Positions 33,467 through 44,935 of a stretch of DNA of 64,000 nucleotides are shown here, piece after piece. Location of the stretch: positions 5,352,107 to 5,416,106 of the forward strand of contig NC_044925.1 in assembly GCF_003576645.1 (NCBI RefSeq). Direction: 5' to 3'. Under the pieces are notes generated by a model. It ran no database searches and had not been told where the DNA came from. It saw nothing but the letters and a program-made list of their open reading frames with translations. The DNA is from Ipomoea triloba. Lineage: Eukaryota > Streptophyta > Magnoliopsida > Solanales > Convolvulaceae. Made by a program: the position numbers and the translations under genes. Position 1 is the first letter of the stretch; each line of letters starts with the position of its first letter.

Positions 33467-33889
33467 ATGCAGGTGGTTAAAGAGTCATCATCGTCCCGGA
33501 TTAGAATGGACGTTGCCGGCGCCGGCGCCGGAGACGGGCTAGCGGCGGCGATGAGCATGCAGTCAATCTACGAGCGGGTCCGCTTCCTGGCCTCCGGCAA
33601 CGCGGTGGTGATCTTCACCCTCAGCGGCTGCTGCATGTGCCACGTGGTGAAACAGCTCCTCTTCGGCCTCGGGGTCGGCCCCACCATCGTGGAGCTCGAC
33701 CGCGACGCCGACGGCCGCCAAATCTACGCCCTCCTCCTCAAGCTCGCGGGGTCCACCCCCGGCAGCCAGCCCGTCCCCGCCGTCTTCGTGGGCGGCAAAT
33801 TCTTGGGCGGGATCGAGACCGTCATGGCTTGTCATATCAACGGCACTCTCGTCCCTCTCCTTAAAGACGCCGGAGCTCTCTGGCTCTGA
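33467..33889 (+). CDS. CC-type glutaredoxin (ROXY family)
   Basis: Single-exon gene of 140 residues. The CC-type active site CCMC is at residues 55-58, inside VVIFTLSGCCMCH. PVPAVFVGG supplies the cis-proline and glutathione-binding region, and the protein ends in ALWL (137-140), the C-terminal motif plant ROXY proteins use to contact TGA transcription factors. Family role: land-plant-specific, acting in nucleus and cytosol with TGA factors in flower development, jasmonate or nitrogen responses; which role applies here is unknown. I start at ATG 33,467 because MQVVKES aligns with the start of the paralogue; an upstream in-frame ATG at 33,392 lies in the leader. The variable N-terminus is Gly/Ala-rich. 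The gene is far more GC-rich than its surroundings. Identity to the copy at 56,134 is very high from MSMQSIYERV onward. Confidence 0.95.
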   Translation: MQVVKESSSSRIRMDVAGAGAGDGLAAAMSMQSIYERVRFLASGNAVVIFTLSGCCMCHVVKQLLFGLGVGPTIVELDRDADGRQIYALLLKLAGSTPGSQPVPAVFVGGKFLGGIETVMACHINGTLVPLLKDAGALWL

Positions 33890-34707
33890 TATGATCTGAT
33901 CCCAACCCATACATGACCAGCTTTTGTTTGTAGTAACATAGAATATATTATTATTATTATGCATGCCGGCCGGGAGGGAGGGAGAATCATATCAGGGCGT
34001 TTGAGGGGACAAACACAAACATTAAAAATATCAGAGCTCAGAAGATGTCTACCATGCATGATCAAAGCCTCTGAACTTTTACTGTTAGTATAGTGCCTAT
34101 GTAGGAGAATTGCTTTTCATTTCTAGTGCTAAAATATAATTTAATATAGGGCTTTTAATTATATTCCGATGTAATTCTCCCTCTCATGTTAATCAAAATT
34201 TCCTCTTTCTTTTTTCAATTTTTAATTCCTACTGCAATTTTATAATGTATTCTCCTATTCATAATCAATATATGTCTTTTCTAAATTAATACAGATCGCT
34301 TAACGAGAGTACTTATACCATGTGTGAGGATTATGCTTAAAGTGGACAGATCACAGGCATCACGCAATTGACCATATATGTTGAGTCACTGAGTTATCAT
34401 GATATACCTTCTCCTGTCAAAATAGCGAGACACAATAAAATTCTTGTAGAATGCTTGGCACTCCGGTTGAATTCACTCTCAAGGATTTCGATTAAGTTCA
34501 CTTATGTCCAACATGAGTTAACATTAAGTTCATACGGTTAAGTCGTCTCTCGGTTGGGTATTCAATTTTTTGGGGAAAAAGGCTTATATCATATATAGTA
34601 CTTTCTTTAATTTAATAGATGAACTACTTTATGCATGGAAAAGGATGATTTGTATTTTTATGGAATCATGTAGAAATGATTGTGTGGTACATAAGATTTT
34701 AGCTGTT

Positions 34708-34785
34708 TTGTTTTTTTCCAAAAAAAAAAAAAAAAAAAAAAANGCTGTTTTTTTTTTTTCCAAAAAAAAAAAAAAAAAAAAAAAG
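34708..34785. repeat. Paired T/A homopolymer runs with one N
   Basis: GCTGTTTTTTTTCCAAAAA-type sequence occurs twice around the N at 34,743. The near-identical halves suggest a collapsed or mis-joined homopolymer. The frame crossing it is not a gene. Confidence 0.7.
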
Positions 34786-34799
34786 GAATTTGTTAGGTA

Positions 34800-37110
34800 A
34801 TTTGGTTTTCATTTGATGGGGTTACTACATAACAAGAGCATTCTTTTTCCCAACTGATAAACAGACAAGAAAGCAAAACAAGCAGACGATTGCTTGGAGT
34901 TGAAGTCAAACTTTTGAGATTTGTGGACCTCTGAACTAACTTTTACTATGTTTAATGTGTCTGTCTCCCCCCGTCTCTCTCTCTGTTTGTGTGTGCATAT
35001 ATATATATATATATATATAATATTAAAATAATATATGTAATTTTTAAAATATTTAATTATTTAAATTTAGATATTTATTTATGGATTAGATTTTGAAAAT
35101 AATGAATAATGTCATGCCCCTTGCATGTAAAAAGGTGTATTTATTGAAGGCACGCTTAATTTATGAACATGTATTCCTTTTAATAATACTTGTCCCATCT
35201 TGATCTGTGCATATAATACGAAGTACTATATATATTATAACTAAAACTAGTTCAAATCTTTCTTCCCAAAGGTTGAATTTTCAACCCTAAAGGCCCCTCA
35301 CGCTCCGACCCAACAAAACATTATGGTAACTTAGCTGAACACAAAAGCTAGACCTTTGTTTACTGTCCACTACCCACCGTCGCTGGTGAGATTCAATCTT
35401 GATATTTTTTTTCAAACTTCACACATATGACCAACTTAGTTGTTCATGTGAATAAATTAAAATAAAGAGTTCAAATCTGATAGATGAAATAAAAAAGTGT
35501 TAAGAGAATTTTTTTCATATTGGATCTTGGCAACAACTCTATACGAAATCAGTAGGAGCTTCAAGTGATTAATTATTAATTAATTCGATAAGCTCACAAG
35601 ATGTATGTAATACGGAGTAATATTTAGGACGGTTGTAAGTCGTTACCGTTATATTTTTTTTTTTTTTTAAATTCCAGTTTGCATGGCCATTGTGGTATTG
35701 TCACAATTAATTTGGTTCGCTAACATACAACCCTACCTAGGATATAGTCTTGTGAATTCCTAAGTCTGGATTATTAAAAAAGAAAAAAGATTTTCAAAAA
35801 AAAAAAAAAGAAAAAAAAAAAAAGAGAAGAAGAAGAAGAAGAAATTAGTTGTGTTTTTGTTTTATTTAGGGGAGAGAATATAATGGGGTCGGTCAAGAGG
35901 TGACGCAGAAGCAGGACGAGCATGAAGCAGCAAAGCAATTCTGATTTTCTGAATGCTGATGCCATGCTAACAGACCATGCTTATACTCACTTTTTACCTT
36001 TTTGGACTAATCCCAGACATATATCTGTATTTGACTCCCATCTATTTATTAACTTGCCCGACTTTTAAGACTAATAATTTCACTTATTCAAATGTTATTT
36101 TTTTTAATCAATCAATTATATACATAATAAAGTAGAACATATCTCTCCCTCCATGGGTGACTACTGTGGGTATATATATATATTTATATGTGTGTGTACA
36201 TACACACATAGATATGTTAGTTCTAATCTTTATGTATGACACTTTTAGCAACACTATCATTATCGATTTTCTATACTTTATAAGATTTATTACGTTTAAG
36301 AATTTAGCAATATAATAAGATATATTACTTTGCCTTAATAATAGGCAAAAACTTGGATGGGACGAGTCGATTAAATAAAAATGTAATACTCATACTGAAA
36401 AATATAATAATAATCAGGAATAAAGTGTTTGTAATATTGTTATATTAGCCCAATCCGTCTAACAAATATGAATTCGTGTAACAATATAAGTCTCATAGAG
36501 TCATAGGAGAGCCACTCTCTAACTTAATTCTAATCATTATTATTTGTGAAATAATGATATATAATAATTACTCCGTAATTAATTAAAATTATATATATAC
36601 ATATGATTTCTCTGTTTTTTTTTTTGGGTTGTCGTTTTCAATATGATCCAAACGATGTCTAAGTGATGAGGGTACAATTATACAAGGTACCAGACAAGAA
36701 TCCATAATGAGAGCACAACAACTGCATGTTTTTGTATTATGTTTGTTTAATATGGAAACCAGAAATGACATATGCATGCATACCCACATAGGAATAACGG
36801 TCAAATAAAAAAAAAATCTAAACGTATAATAAGTTTCAATAAAAGTTATATTTCTCATTTGTATCCATGTTTTTAGTGTTAATTATTTTGTATATTATGT
36901 TTTTAGAGTTGTATTGTACAATTTTTTAGACAAAAATACTCTAACCGTTATAACTTCAGTTATCTTTTCCATTAACTTTACCATGCACATGCATCCACCA
37001 TATATTTTCTTATATTCTTTAATGATAATAATAATACTTGTAGACATTATATGTTCAAATGCATCTTTAGGTACGCATTACCAAAAAACACACCAGTAGA
37101 TATGCACATA
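34800..37110. other. AT-rich intergenic DNA
   Basis: No gene is supported. It contains a second copy of SINE family 2 (35,325-35,440), (TA)n at about 34,997-35,020, A/G-rich runs at 35,777-35,842, and TGTGTGTACATACACACA near 36,190. Confidence 0.5.
35325..35440 (-). mobile_element. Probable SINE of the second family, copy 2
   Basis: AACTTAGCTGAACACAAAAG followed by CTAGACCTTTGTTTACTG, GAGATTCAATCTTGAT and CATATGACCAACTTAG parallels the copy at 30,760-30,905, in the same orientation. Confidence 0.55.
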
Positions 37111-37119
37111 TACACTACA

Positions 37120-37858
37120 CAGTGTTAGGAAATGCACTATTAGGGGCAGGGGAGTTATGGTACATTATTTTGGGTGTGTGGTGTGTTTTTGTGTATTTTC
37201 TTTGTAGTGCCTTTTCTAACATTGAGTGGTTTGAACCGCATCGACCACACGGGGAGGTGCGGCCACATTTGAACACACACATATATATATATATAATGAA
37301 TCTAAAATCTCATTAAGTCACTACTGTAAAGTACTAAAGTCTATTAAGTCCATATTTTAGGTCTATCAAGCTAGTTACTACTGCATACCATCAGCACATT
37401 ATTGTAGTTCCATCAACTAATTAATTACCAATAGTTATATAATGGATCGGGGTGCATGAATACCAATAGTTTTTTTTTTTTTTTTTTATTTTCAGACCGC
37501 AACCATTTTAGTTAGAAATGGTCACGGATTCTTATTCAAAATATTTACAATTATGCCACCGCGAGTTTTTTTTAAAGAATACATCATCCTTCTTTTTTAA
37601 AACGGTTGTTAAAACTCAGTCATCTTTGTTCATTTTTGTATTAGTTATATATATATATATATTTTCTATTCAAATGTGGCTGTACCTTCCCGTGCGGCCG
37701 TGCGGTTTACACCACTCAATGTTAAGAAATGCACCACTCAATGTTACGAAATGCACCACAATGAAAATGCATTTCTTAATATGAAATGCACCACTCAATG
37801 TTATTTGTGTGGTGCATTTCTTAATATTGAGTGGTGCATTTCTTAACATTGAGTGGTG

Positions 37859-37870
<12 letters not shown>
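37120..37870. mobile_element. Fold-back element with CACTCAATGTTA(A/G)GAAATGCAC arms
   Basis: The left part has GTTAGGAAATGCACTA, CTAACATTGAGTGGT and GTGCGGCCACATTTGAACAC. The right part has CAAATGTGGCTGTACC, GCGGCCGTGCGG and at least four alternating copies of ACCACTCAATGTTA / TAACATTGAGTGGT. It looks like an inverted-repeat element that has amplified its own arm. It ends in a (TA)n run at 37,862-37,893. Confidence 0.65.
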
Positions 37871-37893
<23 letters not shown>

Positions 37894-37896
<3 letters not shown>

Positions 37897-38925
37897 ATAA
37901 AAAAAATAATGTATAAAAATATATCATTTAAAAGCTCTATTTGAGATGCTTTAAATGACAACATTGATTTTTTAATATAATTTTTAAATAAATTTATATG
38001 TACATATAGTTATTACTTTAGGTACATAAATCACTACATTACTATTGGTTCATAAAGTTACAATTGGAGTGTTGTGCACGGGTAGCTTGTAGAGCCGAAT
38101 TCAGCATCTTGCCATCAAAACATGGTGTTGATTCCTACACAAGTAGAAGTAAAGTAGCGCATTCAATACTAGCTATAACTTTTGACGTATAGTAGTAAGC
38201 CTTTGATTATGACAATTTGAAAAATCATTACTGCTAGTTTATCACAAATTATTAAAATAATACATTGACAAAGAATATCAATATAGTTGTCATCTACAAT
38301 ATCTTAATGATATATTTTTTTAAAAACAAATTTATATATTAATTTTATTTATATAAAAAGAAATAAAGAATAATATATTTAAATGATAATTCAATTGGTG
38401 TATTATTTTTTTTACCGGACCTTCATCCGTATTGCAACATCGACTCAAGAATCCAATGTATGCATGTACTAGAATTGTTAGTTACGTTGTAGTACAAACA
38501 CTAAAATTACTTGTCTGTTTTTTAAGGCAGTAATTCATCATTAATTGTTAAAGAATTTTTCTTTTCACTTTCTTTTGCTGGATCAATTAGAAGGATCAAA
38601 TTACATGTACAAAAAAAAAAAATCACTAAAATTCTTTATTATTATGTGGGTAGAATCAAGCAATTCATGATAATTACTAATGAGTAAAAGAAACACTATG
38701 CCAAATATTGATGGAAATTTTTAGCTAATGTAACTTTTTTTTTTTGTCAGATCACGAAGTGTCCTGAATAAGTCCTAATCATAAGAAGCACCTTTAAACC
38801 CATTTCATATCAGTCTAAAATGCTATATAACTCCCGACCTTTATGAAAAGACATGAATGCATGACCACGCTAACCAAGCTGGTTTAGTTAATGTAACTTT
38901 ATCCATTAAAGAAATATGATAAGAT
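37894..38925. other. AT-rich intergenic DNA
   Basis: No gene seen. Confidence 0.5.
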
Positions 38926-38929
38926 AAAT

Positions 38930-39002
<73 letters not shown>

Positions 39003-39004
39003 TT
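38926..39004. repeat. (TA)n microsatellite
   Basis: Nearly uninterrupted TA run of about 75 bp. Confidence 0.95.
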
Positions 39005-39464
39005 TGTCGTGGCATCTAATAGTTAGTTGTTGACCATGATGTTAGCTTCTGGCTTCCCTGAATTCCAACGGCAAAGAGGCCCCACTCCAATGTTCAAGTA
39101 GATCACTTACTAGATGAGCGCTGAATTGAAGTAGTTGTTCATACATGATTGCATAGTCATATAAATAAAATGGATTTTTGTCTAATTTGAAAATTTGACT
39201 AAATTTTATTTTTTTAAAACAAATTTTCAAAACAAGTCAAATTTGCATTTCAATGACACCATGTTTAATCTTCTCTATAAAAGTTCTCGAAATCTTTTAT
39301 TCGTATTACAATCCAAGTACTACTAAGCTATAAGACTCTATGTCTACATAAAACCTCTATTAGACAATCTTTAGAACTCCGATAAGTCTGTATCTCTTAA
39401 AGTAGTTTGGTTCGCAAAAAATATTTAAGCATAAATAGAATAAGAATTTTATTTCAATAAAATT

Positions 39465-40532
39465 CACTACTACAAAAACACAGCTACTACGGTGATTTTT
39501 TTAACACATATATAGACGGCGATTTTTGAATTGCCGTGTAAGTGGCTGCCATGGTAGATAATTACTTTCTACGGCGGTTCTTAAGAACCGCCGTGTATGT
39601 TATCTATATACGGCGGTTTTTAACTGCCGTATAATCATAAACATGCATGCCATATATAACAAATTTACGCATTACATATATACTTTATAAGGCGGTTTTG
39701 AATTATAATTGTCTAAGGTGTACTTTATACGGCGGTTCTGAATAATAACCGTTGTCTATAACAAATTTGCACGCACATTACATATATACTTTATAAGGCG
39801 GTTCTGAATTATAATTGTTGTCTAAGGTGTACTTTATACGGCGGTTCTGAATAATAACCGTTGTCTATAACAAATTTGCGCATTACATATATACTTAATA
39901 ATAAGGCGGTTCTGAATAATAACCGCCGTCTAAAATATTTATTAAAAATAAAAATACATGTATATACAGTAGTTACGAGATGGAACCGTTGTATAGACAT
40001 GTATATTTATTTTTTTTAAAATACTTTTTACGGCGGTTCCACGTGCAAACTGCCGTATAATGTATTTTTAAAATTTTCATTTTTCTTTAAATTTACAATT
40101 TGTATATTAAATTTCTAATACAAAATACAATAATAACCTGTTTAATTGCCTAAAAATGCATACAATAATTCAACATTCAGACTAATACTCTCAAACATAT
40201 ACAATAATAAGTATAACGATTACAAAAAAGATATAATCAATTTCCCAACTATCAAATACAATATATCACAAATACTAATAACTAAATATCAATTTACTGT
40301 CGTAGATGTAATACAAAAATCAAACAAAACTTTTGCAGCATAAAAGTTAAGTGAACCTGCATTCCACCATTTTCAAATTTCTCTTGATTTGTACGTTTGC
40401 GAGCCATGGCAATAATCTTTTGCGCTTCTTGTGATAACCTGAGTGAGGTAGTATAACAAAATATATTAGACGGCGGTTATTTTAAAAATCGACGTCTATT
40501 AAGTGACGTAGTATACTATTTTTGTAGTAGTG
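39465..40532. mobile_element. Non-autonomous CACTA (En/Spm) element, 1,068 bp
   Basis: The termini CACTACTACAAAAA and TTTTTGTAGTAGTG are perfect 13-14 bp inverted repeats beginning with CACTA. They are flanked by a 3 bp duplication ATT (39,462-39,464 and 40,533-40,535). Subterminal regions carry many copies of ACGGCGGTT and its complement, the expected transposase-binding arrays. No transposase coding sequence is present. Confidence 0.93.
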
Positions 40533-40702
40533 ATTTGTAAGAATATTGATTTTATTGTTTGGTTGATGAAAAAGAAATTACAATAATATTAATTTTATTG
40601 TTTGATTAGTGTTTGGAATAGTAAGGAATAATAAGTATAAAGATTAATATGGCACTACACAATAATAGTGATAATAAAATTAATAGTGACTTTTAAATTA
40701 AA

Positions 40703-41142
40703 GAATCACACTGATGTGAGACCATCTCATAGGTCCTTGTCTGTGAGACGGCCGGGTAGTGTCAATATGAAATTATAATACTTATATTGAAAAATGCAAT
40801 ACTAATTATGAATAAAATATTGTTGCTTATAAAGGACAGTGTAATATATATATACTTTTGAGGACAAATGTAATATTTTTACATTTTTATAACAAACTAT
40901 TACATTTTTAATCAAAAGCATTGCATTTTCCTTATAAGTAATGTTGAGAAAAAATGTAATACTTTTAAATCAAAATATAAAAAATATTAATTTTATCTTC
41001 AAAAGTATTACATTTTCCTTTATAAATAATAAATATTTTATTCCTTATTAATATTACATTTTTCAGTATACCTATTACATTTATTTTGACCCGACCCGTC
41101 TCACAGACAAGAATCTATGATAGTTTCACACAAGTTTTTGCT
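40703..41142. mobile_element. Mutator-type MITE, 440 bp
   Basis: The arms contain GTGAGACCATCTCATAGGTC and GACGGCCGGGT on the left, matched by ACCCGACCCGTCTCACAGAC and CTATGATAGTTTCACAC on the right. The interior repeats TTACATTTT. The duplication TAAATTAAA is perfect over 9 bp (40,694-40,702 and 41,143-41,151). Confidence 0.85.
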
Positions 41143-41536
41143 TAAATTAAAATATTATAATTTATAAATTACAATATCATAAATTTAAATATTATAATTA
41201 TATATTTTACTATAATAATATAATAAAAATTATTATACATATTTGGTCTAAGGGTAATTAAGAAAGTTCTCTGAGAGAAAAATTGTAATATCAAGAGATA
41301 AATTGTTCCTAATGTCAATGGAAAATAAAATACTAATGTTGAGCTGATAAAACTTTTTCCTCATATTTGAGGAAAAGCAAACGGCGAAAATTTCAAAATT
41401 TCTCAAATTTTAGAAATATTTGTTCATTAAAAAAAAATTCTATCCAACCAAACACCCCAAAATCAATATTCCGTAATTGTTTCTTGGAAAACTTGCACTC
41501 TTTTTAGCTGCAAATAATAAACAAAAACCAGATTGG

Positions 41537-41660
41537 TTAATGTGAGCGGCCATGCACTGTTATTCCTTAAGAGAGGTTGAGAGTTTGAAATTCTCTCTTG
41601 TATGAAACAATCAATATGGCTAGCACTTTGTCCCTGAATTGGGCCAGTCCGAAGCGAACA
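41537..41660 (+). mobile_element. SINE-like repeat of a third family, copy 1
   Basis: GTGAGCGGCCATGCACTGTT, AAGAGAGGTTGAGAGTTTGAA (B-box-like), TCTCTTGTATGAAACAATC and GAATTGGGCCAGTCCG align with 56,950-57,062 over their whole length. Confidence 0.55.
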
Positions 41661-42395
41661 AAGATTAGCTTGGTACATGCTTAAAGGGCAATTTATATCA
41701 TGAACCATGAATCAAACTTGTAAGGTACAAAATTTCGTAACACAAGAAACACAAAATCACAACACAAGACACATAAGTACAGAATTTCACAACACAAGAC
41801 ACTGAAAATTTATAACATAAGACACAATTACTAATTTGTTTTAGGTACAAAATTAATACTCGTATTATTATTATTATTATTATTAGTACTTTAATGATTA
41901 AAGAAATAATTTTTTATAAGGTGATATGATAGTGAGACATTTTTGAAAGATGAGAGAAATTATATGGATGGAGAGTAAATATCGAATAATTGTAAATTTA
42001 GTGATATGATATTTTGAAAGTGAGAGAAGATTGCATGGATAAAGATAGCCTTATGGTGAAGTTTTGGTTCAAATTTCAAGAATTAGAGGATCAAGTCTGA
42101 ATTGTTTCTTCCTCCAATTCACCATAAGAGCATCCACATTGTTTAGAAGTTTTTTCTTGATTTTTTTTTATGTGTTCAAGAGTTGAAGGTGAGAGATGAT
42201 GTATGATTTGGAGGACAGAGGAGGGATAATAAATTATATTTGTTGGAGGAGTGGTTTTGTAGGACCTAGGAGGAGGACGAAAAGAGAAAAAATTGTGTTT
42301 CTGCCATGAATTGGGTGCACTAGACGTGCCTAGAGGGCGTGTGTACTGCACGCTACCTTTTTTAATTTTTTTTCTTGACAATCATGGTTTCCTCT

Positions 42396-42427
<32 letters not shown>

Positions 42428-42957
42428 CTTTTTTTCGTTCTCATCTCCTCTTATCCTAATCACACATACAAAATCTTTTCAAAAACTACAGTTATTGTAA
42501 ATGCTGTAAACCAAATTTCTATTTTTCACATGCTCCAAATTTAACTTTCCAAGACTCCACATTTTCTAACTCCAATTGAACTTCTCAGTTTAACATTCTA
42601 AATTTTAAGCTAAAAAAATATACGGAGTAATAATTTTATGCTTGTATTTAATTTTACTAAGACTAAACAACCTACAAATAATCTTATTGTGCATGGCATC
42701 AGCCTTCAGCCCTTACCACGGAAAAAAATTTTCATGAGTATTACACTTGCTTTTTCCACATATAAGTAACTCTTCAACCCCTAATATTACATTTTGATTT
42801 AAAACAATTACATTTTTCATCAAAAGTATCACATTTTTCTCATATAAGTATTACATTTTTTCTCATAAATAACAATCAATCAATTTATCCCTTGTTAGTA
42901 TTACATTTTTTTCTCATAAATAACTGTTCAACTCCTAAATATTAAATTTTAATTTAA
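41661..42957. other. AT-rich intergenic DNA with simple repeats
   Basis: Contains CACAA(C)ACAAGACAC repeats (41,740-41,830), (ATT)n near 41,865 and a T run of about 35 bp at 42,397. TTACATTTT-rich sequence at 42,740-42,950 resembles the interior of the MITE at 40,703. No gene. Confidence 0.5.
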
Positions 42958-43130
42958 GGGTCCGTTTGAAAACCTAGAAAATGACTTCCGAAAGTCATTT
43001 TCTAGATTTTCCTGTGTATCTGTATTCAAGGAAAATAAAGTCAAAGGAAAATATTAAATCAGATCAAAGGAAAAAAATGTCCAATTTGACAAAAAATGTC
43101 TTAAATTTTTAGTTGGAAGACATTACTGAT
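42958..43130. mobile_element. MITE-family segment with GACTTCCGAAAGTCATTTTC core
   Basis: GGGTCCGTTTGAAAACCTAG, then AAATGACTTCCGAAAGTCATTT. The same end occurs inverted at 61,790-61,872 and again at 63,813 onward. Confidence 0.6.
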
Positions 43131-43247
43131 ATTTTAAGTATATCTCTTGTGGACTAGTTTTATTATATTTACTAATAAATTTGACGAATAATTTTCAATT
43201 TGACCAAGAAGGATCAAAAGAGTTATAAAGTTTAACGCTTTACTTTT

Positions 43248-43580
43248 CTAATTGACTAAAAGATATTTTATGTATATTTCTTGTGGACTAGTTTTTATTA
43301 TATTTACTAATATAATAAGCCATTGATTATTTTTACCATATTGAATCTATAAGTAATTTAAATATCAAAATTGAGTTATTGTTTATCATTATGAAATAAT
43401 AATAACGAAATTACTCTCAATTTTCTATAGCCTACATGTTTACTCGTGTTTCCGGGTCATCTAATCTAGTGATGACATATGTCATTTTTAGTGAGGACAA
43501 ACTTTTACGGCAATGTATAACTGTATTATTATTATTATTATTAAATACCTATATTTTGTCAGAAATTTGACTTTACCTCT

Positions 43581-43611
<31 letters not shown>

Positions 43612-43670
43612 CAACACAGTACATTGGCTAAATTAAACTTAATTGTCGTTGAAAATCATATGATGGCNAA

Positions 43671-43701
<31 letters not shown>

Positions 43702-44380
43702 AAAAAAAACTCATACTCATTGTAATTTTTTTTTCTCTTTCTTTCCTCCTCTACGCTCTAACTCATTACCTCCCTCATCTAACCATGCAAAAAAAATCAA
43801 GAGAAAACTTATCTTGAAAATACTCTATTAGGTACTCTGTCTGATTTTGTGTGTTCCAGACTAATTATGATGCAATTGTCCATTTAGCCTAGTGATAACA
43901 TGTGTCATTTTTAGTGAGAACCGGGACAAAATTTTACAGCAATGTATAACTGTATTATTATTATTATTATTAATTACCTATATTTTGTCAAAAATTTAGT
44001 TTTATTTTTTCTTTTTGTTATGTGATATGACAAAGGTAAGTAATTTAATTTAATTTTTGAAAATTGTAACCAAAACAAACTATTGTAACGAATCAACAGT
44101 TTCTTAATGGTTTTTATTTACAATAGTATTACTTGGGGTCAAGCTATATATGATAATACTCGTGTAAATAAAACCACTAAGAAATTGTTCATTCTTTACC
44201 ATAGTTCATTTTCCTTTTTATTTTTTGATTACAATTTTCCAAAAAAAAAAAAAAAAAGCTTAAATTACTTACCTTTGTCATATCACAAAAAAAAAAAAAA
44301 AAAGCTTAAATTACTTACCTTTGTCATATCACAGAACAAAAAGATAAAGTAAAGCCAAGTTTCTGAGAAAATATAGGTAT

Positions 44381-44416
<36 letters not shown>

Positions 44417-44935
44417 GTTATACATTGCTGTAAAATTTTGTCCTCACTAATAAGGACACATGTCATCACTAGACTAAATGGGCAATTGCACAATATATAA
44501 TTAGTTTGGACCACACAAAATGAGACTTCAAGAGAAGGTAATGAGTTGGAGCATAGAGGAAGAAAGAGAGAAAAAAAAAAATTTGCAATGAGTTTGGGCT
44601 TTTTTTTTTTTTTTTTTTTTTTTTTTCCCTTCTTCTGTGTGTGTAGAACTCAGGAGAAGAAGAAGAAGAAAAAACTAATGTTTGATGCTTGTGCAAATCA
44701 CCATGGGCGGAGGGTGCATTAATAGTACAATTTTTTCCCCACTATCTTTTTCTCTTCTTTTTTTTCCGTTTTCTTTACATATTTTTCTCTTCCCTCACCA
44801 TTCTATGTGGCTTGCAAAAAAATCTCGCACTTGAAGATGCTCTTAGCACATGGAGTCGGGAGGTTCCACACATCATAATTTGTGTACATGGCTAACATTA
44901 AAAACAAATACTCCGTAATATATGTATGAGTGTCA
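43248..44935 (+). repeat. Left inverted arm of the compound array
   Basis: The reverse complement of 53,403-55,106 follows it through every landmark: GACTAAAAGATATTTTATGT, GTCATTTTTAGTGAGGACAA, the reversed module (43,690-44,130), the CTTGGGGTCAAGCTATATATG turn-around, and the forward module to GGCTAACATTAAAAACAAAT. It contains an N (43,668) and a C20/A18 homopolymer pair. Confidence 0.85.

Larger units (their letters stand above)
39405..41460. mobile_element. Older fold-back element with two nested insertions
   Basis: The left end AGTTTGGTTCGCAAAAAATA and the right end CTATCCAACCAAACACCCC match the fold-back at 23,312-23,768. The internal TATTGATTTTATTGTTTGGTTG also belongs to that family. 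A CACTA element (39,465-40,532) and a Mutator-type MITE (40,703-41,142) sit inside; removing them leaves about 535 bp, similar to the 457 bp relative. Confidence 0.65.

Noticed and set aside
33563..33964. Long antisense frame over the glutaredoxin gene
   Set aside because: Shadow of a GC-rich coding region on the other strand; the plus-strand product has all family motifs.
43669..43710. C-run followed by A-run in the left arm, like another at 55,387-55,415
   Set aside because: The resemblance is striking, but the second lies outside the right arm, and homopolymer pairs next to Ns are probably sequencing or assembly noise.
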